Positions 7,639 to 14,800 of a stretch of 15,797 nucleotides of DNA are shown in pieces. The position numbers and the translations under genes were made by a program. The notes under the pieces were generated by a model, which was not told the origin of the DNA, did no database searches, and worked only from the letters and a program-made list of their open reading frames with translations. The stretch is from Albidovulum sp. (GTDB lineage: Bacteria; Pseudomonadota; Alphaproteobacteria; Rhodobacterales; Rhodobacteraceae). The stretch lies in the NCBI GenBank assembly GCA_030837785.1, contig JAUQYA010000149.1:1-15797 (forward strand), read 5' to 3'. The stretch's first letter is position 1, and every line of letters begins with the position of its first letter.

Positions 7639-8628
7639 TTACGGCTTCGTGACGTGGCCCCCGTTCCCGTCCCGCGTCTTCCAGAGCGACCAAGCCACGC
7701 CGGCCGCGAGGATCACGAAGGTGATCGCGAGCGACCAGTTGGCGGGAAACTTCTCCCACCCGAAGGCATCGGCAACGAAGATCTTCGCACCGATGAACAG
7801 CAACAGCACGGCAAGCGCATATTTGAGATAGTGGAAGCGGTGGATGATCGCCGCCAGCGCGAAGTAGAGCGCCCTCAACCCGAGGATGGCGAAAATGTTC
7901 GAGGTGTAGACGATGAACGGGTCGGTGGTGATGGCAAAGACCGCCGGCACGCTGTCGACGGCGAAGATCAGGTCGGCGAATTCCACCAGCACCAGCGCGA
8001 GGAAGAGTGGCGTGGCGAAGGTCACGGCCTTGCCCGTCCCGGGATGGGCTTCCCTCACGAAGAAGGCGTTGCCGCGGAGCGTGTCGGTCACGTTCATCCG
8101 GCGCTTCAGGACGCGCAGCACGGGGTTCCGGCCGATGTCGAAATGCTGATCGTCGGTGACCAGCATTCTGATGCCGGTGAAGATCAGGAAGGCCGCGAAG
8201 ATGTAGAGGATCCAGCCGTACTGCGCGACCAGCGTGGCGCCGAGGCCGATCATGATGCCGCGCAGCACGATCACGCCCAGGATGCCCCAGAACAACACCC
8301 GGTGCTGGTAGAGGCGCGGGATGGCGAAATAGCCGAAGATCAGCGCGATGATGAAGACGTTGTCCATCGCCAGCGTCTTTTCCACCACGAAGGCGGTGAG
8401 ATAGAGCTTCGCCGCCTCTGCATCCATCTGCCACCAGACGAAGCCCGCGAAAGCCACGCCGAGGCTGATGTAGAGCGCCGAGAGGCGCAGGCTCTCGGCC
8501 ACGCCGATCTCGTGGTCGGTGCGGTGGAGCACGCCGAGATCCAGCACCAGAAGGGTGATCACGATGCCGATGAACACCAGCCACATCCAGACCGGCGTGC
8601 CGAGGAAGGTTGTCAGGAGAAATTCCAT
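7639..8628 (-). CDS. TerC family integral membrane protein (Alx/MeeF-like metal exporter)
   Basis: This 329-residue membrane protein of the TerC superfamily has about nine predicted hydrophobic helices. The family motifs are intact: D30 in LVLDLGVLHR, EKTLAMDNVFII (83-94), and EFADLIFAVDSVPA (216-229), whose acidic residues lie within helices as in the metal-transport members. E. coli Alx and Bacillus TerC/MeeF homologues have been linked to manganese export and to metalation of exported enzymes. That role is inferred here from the family. The start ATG at 8628 is preferred because AGGGA (8640-8636) lies 7 bases upstream; an in-frame GTG at 8652 would put that site inside the gene. The ribosome binding site is part of an inverted repeat described separately. 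A short hairpin follows the stop codon. Confidence 0.92.
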   Translation of the reverse strand: MEFLLTTFLGTPVWMWLVFIGIVITLLVLDLGVLHRTDHEIGVAESLRLSALYISLGVAFAGFVWWQMDAEAAKLYLTAFVVEKTLAMDNVFIIALIFGYFAIPRLYQHRVLFWGILGVIVLRGIMIGLGATLVAQYGWILYIFAAFLIFTGIRMLVTDDQHFDIGRNPVLRVLKRRMNVTDTLRGNAFFVREAHPGTGKAVTFATPLFLALVLVEFADLIFAVDSVPAVFAITTDPFIVYTSNIFAILGLRALYFALAAIIHRFHYLKYALAVLLLFIGAKIFVADAFGWEKFPANWSLAITFVILAAGVAWSLWKTRDGNGGHVTKP

Positions 8629-8633
8629 TTCCG

Positions 8634-8677
8634 TGTCCCTGTGAGCGGGCACCGACGGTCGGATCGCGACAGGGACA
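8634..8677 (-). promoter_or_regulatory. 9-bp inverted repeat burying the terC ribosome binding site
   Basis: In the terC leader TGTCCCTGT (8677-8669) is perfectly complementary to ACAGGGACA (8642-8634), and the second arm contains the AGGGA ribosome binding site of terC. The 26-base loop carries a small nested palindrome (CCGACCGTCGG, 8662-8652). As RNA this would hide the ribosome binding site; as DNA it could be an operator. It does not match the yybP-ykoY manganese aptamer that often precedes terC-like genes. Confidence 0.55.
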
Positions 8678-8726
8678 ATGCCGGGCCGACCATCGGGCGC
8701 GTCTTTCCCGATCGCGGTCCGACATC

Positions 8727-8740
8727 ACGGCTCTCGCCGT
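8727..8740. promoter_or_regulatory. Short perfect hairpin in the terC-aroC divergent region
   Basis: ACGGC-TCTC-GCCGT on the plus strand reads on the minus strand as a stem capped by a GAGA (GNRA-type) tetraloop. It lies about 100 bases upstream of terC and 120 upstream of aroC. Its tetraloop form suits the terC-side transcript, but no function can be assigned. Confidence 0.3.
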
Positions 8741-8790
8741 CAGAGGGGCCCGGCCCGCGTTCCGCCTATTTGGGAAGGGCGCGGCGGGTT

Positions 8791-8810
8791 TCAAGCGGGA
8801 AAACGCTTGA
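8791..8810 (+). promoter_or_regulatory. Perfect 7-bp inverted repeat upstream of aroC
   Basis: TCAAGCG (8791-8797) and CGCTTGA (8804-8810) are separated by GGAAAA. The element ends 50 bases before the aroC start codon. It has no T-tract and nothing to terminate in the plus direction, so an operator or a leader hairpin is more likely than a terminator. Confidence 0.45.
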
Positions 8811-8860
8811 TGGTGGGGGCAGGGCGGGGCTATGCCCGGCAGGCAACAGGGAACCCTTGC

Positions 8861-9964
8861 ATGAGCATCAACAGCTTCGGCCATCTCTTCCGCGTCACCA
8901 CCTGGGGTGAAAGCCACGGTCCCGCGCTCGGTGCCACGGTCGATGGCTGTCCGCCGGGCATTCCCCTGGACGAGGCGATGATCCAGCGCTGGCTCGACCG
9001 GCGGAGGCCCGGGCAGAACCGCTTCACCACCCAGCGGCGGGAGCCCGACGCGGTGAAGATTCTCTCCGGCGTCTTCGAGGGGCGCACCACCGGGACGCCG
9101 ATCCAGCTGATGATCGACAACACCGACCAGCGCTCGAGGGACTATGGCGAGATCGCGCAGACCTTCCGCCCGGGACATGCCGACATCACCTACTGGCTGA
9201 AGTACGGGCATCGCGACCCGCGGGGCGGCGGCCGGTCCTCGGCGCGCGAGACGGCGGCGCGGGTGGCGGCCGGCGGGGTGGCGCGCGCGGCGCTGGCGGC
9301 GCTGGCGCCCGGGGTGCGGATCACCGGCTACATGGTGCAGATGGGCCGGCTCAGGGCCGATCGCGAGCGTTTCGACATGGCGGAGGTGGAGCGCAACCCG
9401 TTCTGGTGCCCCGATGCGGCGGCGGCGGCGATCTGGGCCGAGCACCTCGACGAGTTGCGCCGCGCCGGCAATTCGGTGGGCGCGGTGGTGGAAGTCGTGG
9501 CCTCCGGCGTGGCCCCGGGGCTCGGGGCACCGATCTATGGCAAGCTCGACGCCGACCTTGCGGCGGCGATGATGTCGATCAACGCGGTGAAGGGGGTGGA
9601 GATCGGCGAGGGCATGGCGGCGGCCGAGCTGACCGGCGTGGAGAACGCCGACGAGATATATCCCGGTGAGGACGGCCGGCCCCGGTTCGCCTCGAACCAC
9701 GCCGGCGGCATCCTTGGCGGCATCTCCACCGGACAGGACGTCATGGTGCGCTTCGCGGTGAAGCCCACCTCCTCCATCCTCACGCCCCGCCGGTCGATCA
9801 CCGTCGAGGGCGAGGCGACCGAAGTGGTGACGAAGGGCCGCCACGACCCCTGCGTCGGCATCCGCGCGGTGCCGGTGGGCGAGGCGATGATGGCCTGCGT
9901 GATCTTCGACCACCTGCTCCTCCACCGCGGCCAGGTGGGCGACGCGGGCGGGCGGTTCGGATGA
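8861..9964 (+). CDS. aroC: Chorismate synthase AroC
   Basis: This 367-residue cytosolic enzyme uses reduced FMN to convert 5-enolpyruvylshikimate-3-phosphate to chorismate, the last shikimate step before aromatic amino acids, folate and quinones. All family signatures are present: WGESHGPALGATVDGCPPG (15-33), RRRPGQNRFTTQRREPD (47-63), GHADITYWLKYGHRDPRGGG (105-124) with SSARETAARV, FASNHAGGILGGISTG (276-291), KPTSSI, and KGRHDPCVGIRAVPVGEAM (325-343). The start at 8861 is chosen for AGGGAA about 8 bases upstream and the conserved MSINSFGHLFRVTTWG beginning. An ATG at 8678 in the same frame is too far upstream and adds non-conserved residues. The stop codon overlaps the next gene in an ATGA, so the two form one transcript. 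Full length and intact. Confidence 0.98.
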   Translation: MSINSFGHLFRVTTWGESHGPALGATVDGCPPGIPLDEAMIQRWLDRRRPGQNRFTTQRREPDAVKILSGVFEGRTTGTPIQLMIDNTDQRSRDYGEIAQTFRPGHADITYWLKYGHRDPRGGGRSSARETAARVAAGGVARAALAALAPGVRITGYMVQMGRLRADRERFDMAEVERNPFWCPDAAAAAIWAEHLDELRRAGNSVGAVVEVVASGVAPGLGAPIYGKLDADLAAAMMSINAVKGVEIGEGMAAAELTGVENADEIYPGEDGRPRFASNHAGGILGGISTGQDVMVRFAVKPTSSILTPRRSITVEGEATEVVTKGRHDPCVGIRAVPVGEAMMACVIFDHLLLHRGQVGDAGGRFG

Positions 9965-10617
9965 CCCTCGCCGCGCTCCGCATGGCGCTCCGCGAGGCGC
10001 TGGCCGCGGAGGCGGCAGGGACCGACTCGGCGCATGACCTGTCGCATTCCGACCGTGTCTGGACCCATGCGCGCACGATCGCGCATGGCGAGGGGATGGC
10101 GCCGTCGCGCGTGCTTCTCTGCGCCGCCTATCTCCATGACCTCGTCACCCTGCCCAAGGATCACCCGAAGCGGGCGAAGGCGTCGATGCTGTCGGCTTCG
10201 GCGGCCGGGCCGGTGATGCAGGCGCTGGGCCTCTCGCCCTCAGAAATCGCCCAGGCGCGGCATGCGATCGAGGCGCACAGCTATTCCGGCGGCGGGCAGC
10301 CGACCTCTCCCGAGGCCCGCATCCTGCGCGACGCAGACCGGCTGGAGGCGCTGGGCGCGGTCGGTGTGGCGCGGACCTTCGCTGTGGCCGGCGCGCTCGG
10401 CCGGCCGCTCTTCCATCCCGACGACCCCTTCGCGACCGCGCGGCCGCTCGACGATCAGGCCTGGGCGCTCGACCATTTTGCGGTGAAGCTGCTGAAGCTG
10501 CCCGAAACCTTCCTGACCGCGACGGGCCGGCGGCTGGCCGAGGAGCGCGCCCAGGTGATGCGCCGCTTCCTCGCCGACCTCGCCCGCGATCTCGGGGCGC
10601 GCGAACCCGGCTGGTAG
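9961..10617 (+). CDS. HD-domain phosphohydrolase (YedJ-like)
   Basis: This 218-residue cytosolic protein belongs to the HD metal-dependent phosphohydrolases. The metal-binding set is visible: H29 in AHDLSHSDRV, the H59-D60 pair in AAYLHDLVTL, a further H106 in EAHSYSGG, and D124 in ILRDADRLEALGAVGVARTF. The last motif is characteristic of the YedJ branch, whose physiological substrate is not established. The start ATG at 9961 overlaps the aroC stop (ATGA), so translation is coupled. Nothing in the sequence links its chemistry to chorismate synthesis; the pairing may simply be genomic compaction. The gene ends with TAG 12 bases before the convergent transporter gene. Confidence 0.92.
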   Translation: MTLAALRMALREALAAEAAGTDSAHDLSHSDRVWTHARTIAHGEGMAPSRVLLCAAYLHDLVTLPKDHPKRAKASMLSASAAGPVMQALGLSPSEIAQARHAIEAHSYSGGGQPTSPEARILRDADRLEALGAVGVARTFAVAGALGRPLFHPDDPFATARPLDDQAWALDHFAVKLLKLPETFLTATGRRLAEERAQVMRRFLADLARDLGAREPGW

Positions 10618-10621
10618 GGCG

Positions 10622-10638
10622 GCGGGGGCTCAGCCCGC
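10622..10638. terminator. Possible shared hairpin between convergent genes
   Basis: GCGGG (10622-10626) can pair with CCCGC (10634-10638) across a 7-base loop; a GGGC-TCA-GCCC alternative is also possible. It sits between the HD gene end (10617) and includes the stop codon of the transporter gene (10630). It lacks a T-tract in either direction, so the call is tentative. Confidence 0.35.
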
Positions 10639-11526
10639 TCTGACGCCGGCCGCGGCCGTCTCTGCGCCGGTCTTCGAAATCTGCACCGCGAGGATGCCGG
10701 CAGCGACGATGGCGACGCCAAGGACATCGGCCCGCCCCACGTGTTCGTTCAGGAGGAGCGAGGCAACAAGTACGCCGAAGAACGGGTTGAGGAAGTGATA
10801 GGTCGCAGCCCGCACCGCGCCGATCCGGTCGACGAGGCGGAACCAGACCCAGGTCGCGATCAGGCCGGGAAAGAGCGTGGTGTAGGCGAAGGCGAGCACC
10901 AGCCGCGGCGACCAGCGCACCGCCAGCGTTTCGGTCGCCGCCGAGACGACGCCAAGGATCGCCGCGCCCACGAACATCTGAAGGCCGACGATCATCAGCA
11001 CATTGCCGCCCGAAGACGCGCCGCGTACGGTCAGCGTGGCCACGGCGAGCGCGAGCGCGCCGATGCCGCAGAGGACGAGGCCGGACAGGCTGACCCCGCC
11101 CGACAGGCGCGAGCCCATGATGATCGCCACGCCGGCGACCCCGGCGACAAGCCCGGCAACGCCGAGGGGCCGCACCTTCTGGCCAAGGAAGAGCCAGCCG
11201 AGGAGCGCCACGAGAAGCGGCATGGTCGAGGCGATGATCGCGGCCAGCGAGGCCTCGACATGCTGCATGGCGACGAAGTTGAGCCCGAGGTAGAGCGCGT
11301 TCTGGCACAGGCCGAAGATCGCGACCGACCGCCACTGCGGAGGCGTGAGCCGCCAGCTCTGCCCCATCGCCGCGGCGATGCCGACGCCGAGCGCGCCCGA
11401 GACGAGGAAGCGGAGCGAGAGCGCGGCGAGCGGCGGGGCATCGACGACGATCATCCGCGCCGAGGTGAAGGCCGAGGACCACATGAAGGCGAAGGCGAGC
11501 CCCATGAAGATCGCGCGAATGTCCAT
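10630..11526 (-). CDS. EamA/DMT family transporter
   Basis: This is a 298-residue inner-membrane protein of the drug/metabolite transporter superfamily, built from two EamA repeats (about residues 5-140 and 150-285) of five helices each, ten in total. Typical features are the N-terminal LAFAFMWSSAFTSARM, the ASTMPLLVALLGWLFLGQKV end of the first repeat, and the ATYHFLNPFFGVLVASLLLNE end of the second. Such proteins usually export amino acids or other small metabolites; the substrate cannot be read from sequence. The start ATG at 11526 follows a G-rich ribosome binding site (GGGGGGAA); in-frame sequence upstream is not membrane-like. It lies downstream of the HU gene and its terminator, so it probably has its own promoter within 11527-11645. 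Confidence 0.93.
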   Translation of the reverse strand: MDIRAIFMGLAFAFMWSSAFTSARMIVVDAPPLAALSLRFLVSGALGVGIAAAMGQSWRLTPPQWRSVAIFGLCQNALYLGLNFVAMQHVEASLAAIIASTMPLLVALLGWLFLGQKVRPLGVAGLVAGVAGVAIIMGSRLSGGVSLSGLVLCGIGALALAVATLTVRGASSGGNVLMIVGLQMFVGAAILGVVSAATETLAVRWSPRLVLAFAYTTLFPGLIATWVWFRLVDRIGAVRAATYHFLNPFFGVLVASLLLNEHVGRADVLGVAIVAAGILAVQISKTGAETAAAGVRAG

Positions 11527-11645
11527 GCCGGTTCCCCCCCACGGTTTCCCGCGCTTCTCTGCGCCGCCCGGGCGGAAGTGGCAAGAGCGGTCGTGACCCG
11601 GCGACGGCGGGCCCTGATCGCGTCGCCGGCGCGGCAAAACGCAGA

Positions 11646-11667
11646 AGGGCCGCCCGAAGGCGACCCT
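11646..11667 (-). terminator. Intrinsic terminator of the HU gene
   Basis: On the minus strand AGGGTCGCC pairs with GGCGGCCCT around a TTCG tetraloop, with one G-T pair among nine. It is followed by TCTGCGTTTT, which supplies a short T-run. It lies 39 bases after the HU stop codon. This is the most canonical terminator in the window. Confidence 0.82.
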
Positions 11668-11706
11668 GGCAGCGCAACGGCCCGCCGGTGCGGGCGCAGG
11701 CGCGGA

Positions 11707-11994
11707 TCAGCCGTTGATCGAGTCCTTGAGCGACTTGGCGACGGAAACCTTCACGACCTTGTCGGCCGGTTTCGTCATCGTCTCGCCGGTCGCGGGGTTG
11801 CGCACCTGCCGCTCGGCCCGGCTGCGGCACTGGACCTTGCCAATGCCGGGCAGGGTCACGGCGCCGCCGCCGGCGACTTCGCGGGCGACGACGGTCGCGA
11901 TCGCGTCAAGAGCGGAGGAAGCCGTCTTCTTGTCGGCGCCCATCTCCTCGGCCAGGGCCGCGACGAGCTGGGTCTTGGTCATCGGTTTGGACAT
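11707..11994 (-). CDS. hup: HU-family nucleoid DNA-binding protein
   Basis: This 95-residue histone-like protein binds and bends DNA as a dimer. The N-terminal helices (MTKTQLVAALAEEMGADKKT, then ALDAIATVVAREVAGG) form the dimer body. The beta-arm signature VTLPGIGKVQCRSRAERQVR followed by NPATG (47-70) carries the proline that intercalates into the minor groove. The arm reads RQVRNP where the commonest form is RxGRNP, so a Val replaces Gly. The start ATG at 11994 has GAGGAGA 6-7 bases upstream; an upstream ATG at 12042 lacks this and is not conserved in the family. It is monocistronic, with its own terminator. The choice between HU alpha/beta and IHF-type paralogues favours HU because IHF-specific residues are absent. 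Confidence 0.94.
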   Translation of the reverse strand: MSKPMTKTQLVAALAEEMGADKKTASSALDAIATVVAREVAGGGAVTLPGIGKVQCRSRAERQVRNPATGETMTKPADKVVKVSVAKSLKDSING

Positions 11995-12060
11995 GTCTGT
12001 CTCCTCACTGTCGCCCATCTGGTTGGGGCAAATCTGCGCCATTTAGCGTCATCTGGTCGC

Positions 12061-12089
12061 GCTACACACTCTTTTGTGGGCCAAGGCAA
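12061..12089 (-). promoter_or_regulatory. Possible promoter of the HU gene
   Basis: On the minus strand TTGCCT (12089-12084) and TGTAGC (12066-12061) are spaced by 17 bases in the stretch before the HU gene. Each box matches only about half of the sigma-70 consensus, so this is a positional guess. It implies a 5' leader of about 60 bases that includes two copies of ACCAGATG (12057-12050 and 12023-12016). Confidence 0.28.
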
Positions 12090-12130
12090 GAGATTTCCGC
12101 GCGGTTGTGGTGCATTTTCGCATCTTCCGC

Positions 12131-12146
12131 CGGGTCATCGGACCCG
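12131..12146 (-). terminator. Compact hairpin just after the amn stop codon
   Basis: CGGGTC-CGAT-GACCCG on the minus strand is a perfect 6-bp stem with a 4-base loop, beginning 3 bases after the amn stop. There is no T-tract. Size and placement match the hairpin after terC. Confidence 0.5.
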
Positions 12147-12149
12147 TGA

Positions 12150-13631
12150 TCAGAGAAACGCCGTTTCCTCGAAGCTGCGCAGCTTGCGGCTGTGGATGCG
12201 CTCGAGCGGCATCTCGCGCAACAACTCCATCGCCCGCACGCCGATCAGCAGATGGCGGCCCACCTGCGCCCGGTAGAAGTCGGTCGCCATGCCCGGCAGC
12301 TTCAACTCGCCATGCAAGGGCTTGTCGGAGACGCACAGAAGCGTGCCGTAGGGCACCCGGAAGCGGAAGCCGTTGGCAGCGATCGTGGCGCTTTCCATGT
12401 CGAGCGCGACGGCCCGGCTCTGGCTCAGCCGCTGCACCGGGCCGGTCTGGTCCCTCAGTTCCCAGTTGCGGTTGTCGACGGTCGCCACCGTGCCGGTGCG
12501 CATGATCCGCTTCAGCTCGAACCCGTCGAGCTTGGTGACCTCGGCCAGGGCCTCCTGAAGGGCGATCTGGATTTCGGCCAGCGCCGGGATAGGCACCCAG
12601 ACCGGCAGGTCGTCGTCCAGCACCTTGTCCTCGCGCAGATAGGCGTGGGCAAGCACGAAATCGCCCAGCGACTGGCTGTTCCTGAGCCCCGCGCAATGGC
12701 CCACCATCAGCCAGGCATGGGGGCGGAGCACGGCGATATGGTCGGTCGCCGTCTTGGCGTTCGAGGGGCCGACGCCGATGTTGACCAGGGTGATCCCCTG
12801 CCCGCCGCGCCGCTTGAGATGGTAAGAGGGCATCTGCGGCATCTTCGGCAAGAGCGGCAGGTCGCCGTCCGCGGTGGTGATCTCGTGGTTGCCGGGTGCC
12901 ACGAAGGCGGTGTAGCCCGAGGCGGGATCGGCCAGCGCGGCACGGGCGAAGCTCTCGAACTCGTCCACATAGAACTGGTAGTTGGTGAAGAGCACGTGGT
13001 TCTGGAAATGCACCGCATCGGTCGCGGTGTAATGCGCCAGCCGCGCCAGCGAATAGTCGACCCTCTGCGCCGTGAAGGGGGCGAGGTGGCCCGACCCGTC
13101 GGGGTTCGCCTTCGCGGTGCCGTTGACGATGTCGTCGTTCGTCGTCGACAGATCGGGGACGTCGAAGAGGTCGCGCAGCGGAAAGTCCAGCACGCCCTCC
13201 TGGGGGACCGAGACGTCCGGGTTGGAGGCGACCGCGAAATGCAGCGGCACCGGGGTCGCGCTGGGGCCCACGAACACCGGCACGCCGTGATTGCGGATCA
13301 GAAGCCCGAGCTGCTGGATCAGGTAGTTGCGGAAGAGGTCGGGCCGCGTGATTGTCGCTGCGTAGGTTCCGGGGACCACGACACGGCCGAAGGCCAGCCG
13401 GCTGTCGGCCTTGGCATGGCTCGTCGTGGTGATCCGGACCTCGGGATAGAAGGCCCGCACCCGGGTGGCGGGCCGGCGGCCCGAGACCGTTTCGCGAAAG
13501 CGGTCGAGCAGGAAATGCGTGGCCTGGGCATAAAGCGCCTCAAGCCGGGTGACGGCGGCCTCGGCATCGGTGAAGGCTTCCGCCACAACCGCGGGCGGCA
13601 TCAGAAACGGCATCTGGTCCTGGGCGTTCAT
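12150..13631 (-). CDS. amn: AMP nucleosidase
   Basis: This 493-residue cytosolic enzyme hydrolyses AMP to adenine and ribose 5-phosphate, which helps set the adenylate pool. It has the long N-terminal domain specific to AMP nucleosidases (about 1-190, with YPEVRITTT and AFGRVVVPGTYAATITRP). A nucleoside-phosphorylase-like catalytic domain follows: NIGVGPSNAKTATDHIAVL (284-302), MVGHCAGLRNSQSLGDFVLA (309-328), VALDMESATIAANGFRF (408-424, with D411 and E413 for ribose contacts) and LLCVSDKPLHGE (431-442). Length matches the family (about 480-500). The ATG at 13631 is preferred over an upstream in-frame ATG at 13748, which would add a Pro/Arg-rich tail and cover a repeat-bearing intergenic stretch. 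The ribosome binding site is mediocre (GGAGCCAGAGG). Confidence 0.96.
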   Translation of the reverse strand: MNAQDQMPFLMPPAVVAEAFTDAEAAVTRLEALYAQATHFLLDRFRETVSGRRPATRVRAFYPEVRITTTSHAKADSRLAFGRVVVPGTYAATITRPDLFRNYLIQQLGLLIRNHGVPVFVGPSATPVPLHFAVASNPDVSVPQEGVLDFPLRDLFDVPDLSTTNDDIVNGTAKANPDGSGHLAPFTAQRVDYSLARLAHYTATDAVHFQNHVLFTNYQFYVDEFESFARAALADPASGYTAFVAPGNHEITTADGDLPLLPKMPQMPSYHLKRRGGQGITLVNIGVGPSNAKTATDHIAVLRPHAWLMVGHCAGLRNSQSLGDFVLAHAYLREDKVLDDDLPVWVPIPALAEIQIALQEALAEVTKLDGFELKRIMRTGTVATVDNRNWELRDQTGPVQRLSQSRAVALDMESATIAANGFRFRVPYGTLLCVSDKPLHGELKLPGMATDFYRAQVGRHLLIGVRAMELLREMPLERIHSRKLRSFEETAFL

Positions 13632-13713
13632 GGCCTCTGGCTCCGGGGCGCGCGCGGCGGGCCGGCGCGTCCTGTCTTCTGGTCGGGGTGCGGGGATCGG
13701 ATTTGCCTGTTCA

Positions 13714-13733
13714 TGCCAGAACCTGCCAGAACC
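13714..13733 (-). repeat. Perfect tandem 10-bp direct repeat upstream of amn
   Basis: On the minus strand GGTTCTGGCA occurs twice in immediate succession (13733-13724 and 13723-13714). The unit length equals about one helical turn, so two copies would present the same face. It lies about 83 bases before the amn start and 33 bases after the sulfotransferase-like gene ends. A two-site operator for amn is plausible but unproven; chance duplication is the alternative. Confidence 0.6.
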
Positions 13734-13765
13734 GGTGACATGCGGCAAGGGGAAGGCTGCCGGCG

Positions 13766-14800
13766 TCAGCCTCCGGGCGGCAGGCCGAGCGCCGCGAAGG
13801 CGCGGGCCGACAGACGGGCGTGCAGCACCCCGGCCTCGTCGGCGAGGCGCGGGTCATGCGCGCCCGGAGCCCGGTCCTTCGTGGGTTTCAGTTCCCCGGC
13901 CGCGGCGGGCGTCACGCCGATGCACCGGGCGACGGCGGCCCAGACCGCCGGGGCGGCGGAAAGCGCCTCGTAGGGCACGAAGGTCACGTTCGGGAGGCCC
14001 TCCTCCACCCGGTCGAGCGCGCCATAGACCGCAATCCAGAGCCTCAGCCAGTAGTCGAGTGTCTTCGGGTCGCCCTCGGGCCGCGGGCCGAACAGGAAGG
14101 GACGGTGGGTCGCGCCGAATTCGTGATGGCCAAGCCAGGTCATGTAGTCCTGGGTGAAGGGATCGGCCAGGAGGAAGCGCTCGTGCTGGCCGAGAAGGCT
14201 TGCGGCGTGGTCGAGGGGGCGGCGAAGCGACACGAGGAACGCAGCCTCCGGCATCGCGCGGGCCAGCGCGCCCAGCCTCAGGATGGTGTTGTTGTTCTTC
14301 GAGACATAGCGGGTGGTTCCGGTCTTCAGCATCACCAGGCGCATCAGGTCGCGGTAGCCCGCGATCAGCGCGTCATCCGGTTCATGCGGGGAAAGCTCGC
14401 CCTTCCCGATATAATCCCTGCCCGCGAAGACACGCCAGTAGACTTCGTCCAGCGCCTCGGGGCTCGACATGTCCACCTCGATCCCGTCGCCATGCGCGCG
14501 TTCGGCCTTCTGCCCCGGCGTGTGGCCCTTGCGGCTCATCCGTGCCCAGAGATTCGGGGCAAGGACAAAGGGCATGTCCGCATAGGTCAGGGAGCCGAAC
14601 TGGCCGGTGCGGTGAATCTCCCGCATCAGGATCGTCGTGCCGGCCCGGGCAAGTCCGGTGACGAAGACATGCGCTCCGCTGTCGGCGGGGGCCTTCTTCA
14701 GGAACATGCCGCGTTCGATGTCATGCATCATCTCGGCCCGCGCGGGCGAGGCGAGCGCGAGCCTGTGCAACAGCCGGTCGAGCGCCGAATAGTCAGCCAC
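13766..14800 (-). CDS. Sulfotransferase family protein
   Basis: This 344-residue protein resembles PAPS-dependent sulfotransferases. The 5'-phosphosulfate loop is HVFVTGLARAGTTILMREI (44-62), matching the family GxxRSGTT pattern with Ala replacing Ser. The 3'-phosphate-binding segment is ARAMPEAAFLVSLRRPLDHAASLL (180-203) with the expected arginine-rich R193/R194-P195. The acceptor substrate cannot be read off; in bacteria such enzymes often modify surface glycans, lipids or peptides. The start is a GTG at 14800 that overlaps the preceding gene by 8 bases, which points to coupled translation. An internal ATG pair (residues 24-25) is the alternative start, but the upstream residues read like ordinary coding sequence. 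It is last in a three-gene unit with two membrane proteins. Confidence 0.85.
   Translation of the reverse strand: MADYSALDRLLHRLALASPARAEMMHDIERGMFLKKAPADSGAHVFVTGLARAGTTILMREIHRTGQFGSLTYADMPFVLAPNLWARMSRKGHTPGQKAERAHGDGIEVDMSSPEALDEVYWRVFAGRDYIGKGELSPHEPDDALIAGYRDLMRLVMLKTGTTRYVSKNNNTILRLGALARAMPEAAFLVSLRRPLDHAASLLGQHERFLLADPFTQDYMTWLGHHEFGATHRPFLFGPRPEGDPKTLDYWLRLWIAVYGALDRVEEGLPNVTFVPYEALSAAPAVWAAVARCIGVTPAAAGELKPTKDRAPGAHDPRLADEAGVLHARLSARAFAALGLPPGG

Noticed and set aside
8629..8652. GTG start of terC at 8652
   Set aside because: It would place the AGGGA ribosome binding site inside the coding region; the ATG at 8628 is better spaced and starts at the first helix.
8629..8860. yybP-ykoY manganese riboswitch upstream of terC
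   Set aside because: This was expected because such aptamers often precede terC-like genes, but the conserved aptamer segments are not present on the minus strand; only generic hairpins are seen.
6724..8910. 728-codon plus-strand open frame opposite thiB, the riboswitch and terC
   Set aside because: It is antisense to recognised genes and crosses the TPP aptamer; no domain is recognisable.
7535..9925. 796-codon minus-strand open frame opposite aroC and running over terC
   Set aside because: It shadows aroC and then an alternative frame of terC; His/Arg-rich with no family match.
10741..12276. 511-codon plus-strand open frame opposite the DMT transporter and HU genes
   Set aside because: It is an antisense shadow with charged low-complexity sequence, crossing the HU terminator and promoter region.
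12192..13973. 593-codon plus-strand open frame opposite amn
   Set aside because: It is antisense to a fully conserved AMP nucleosidase and spans an intergenic region; no independent coding evidence.
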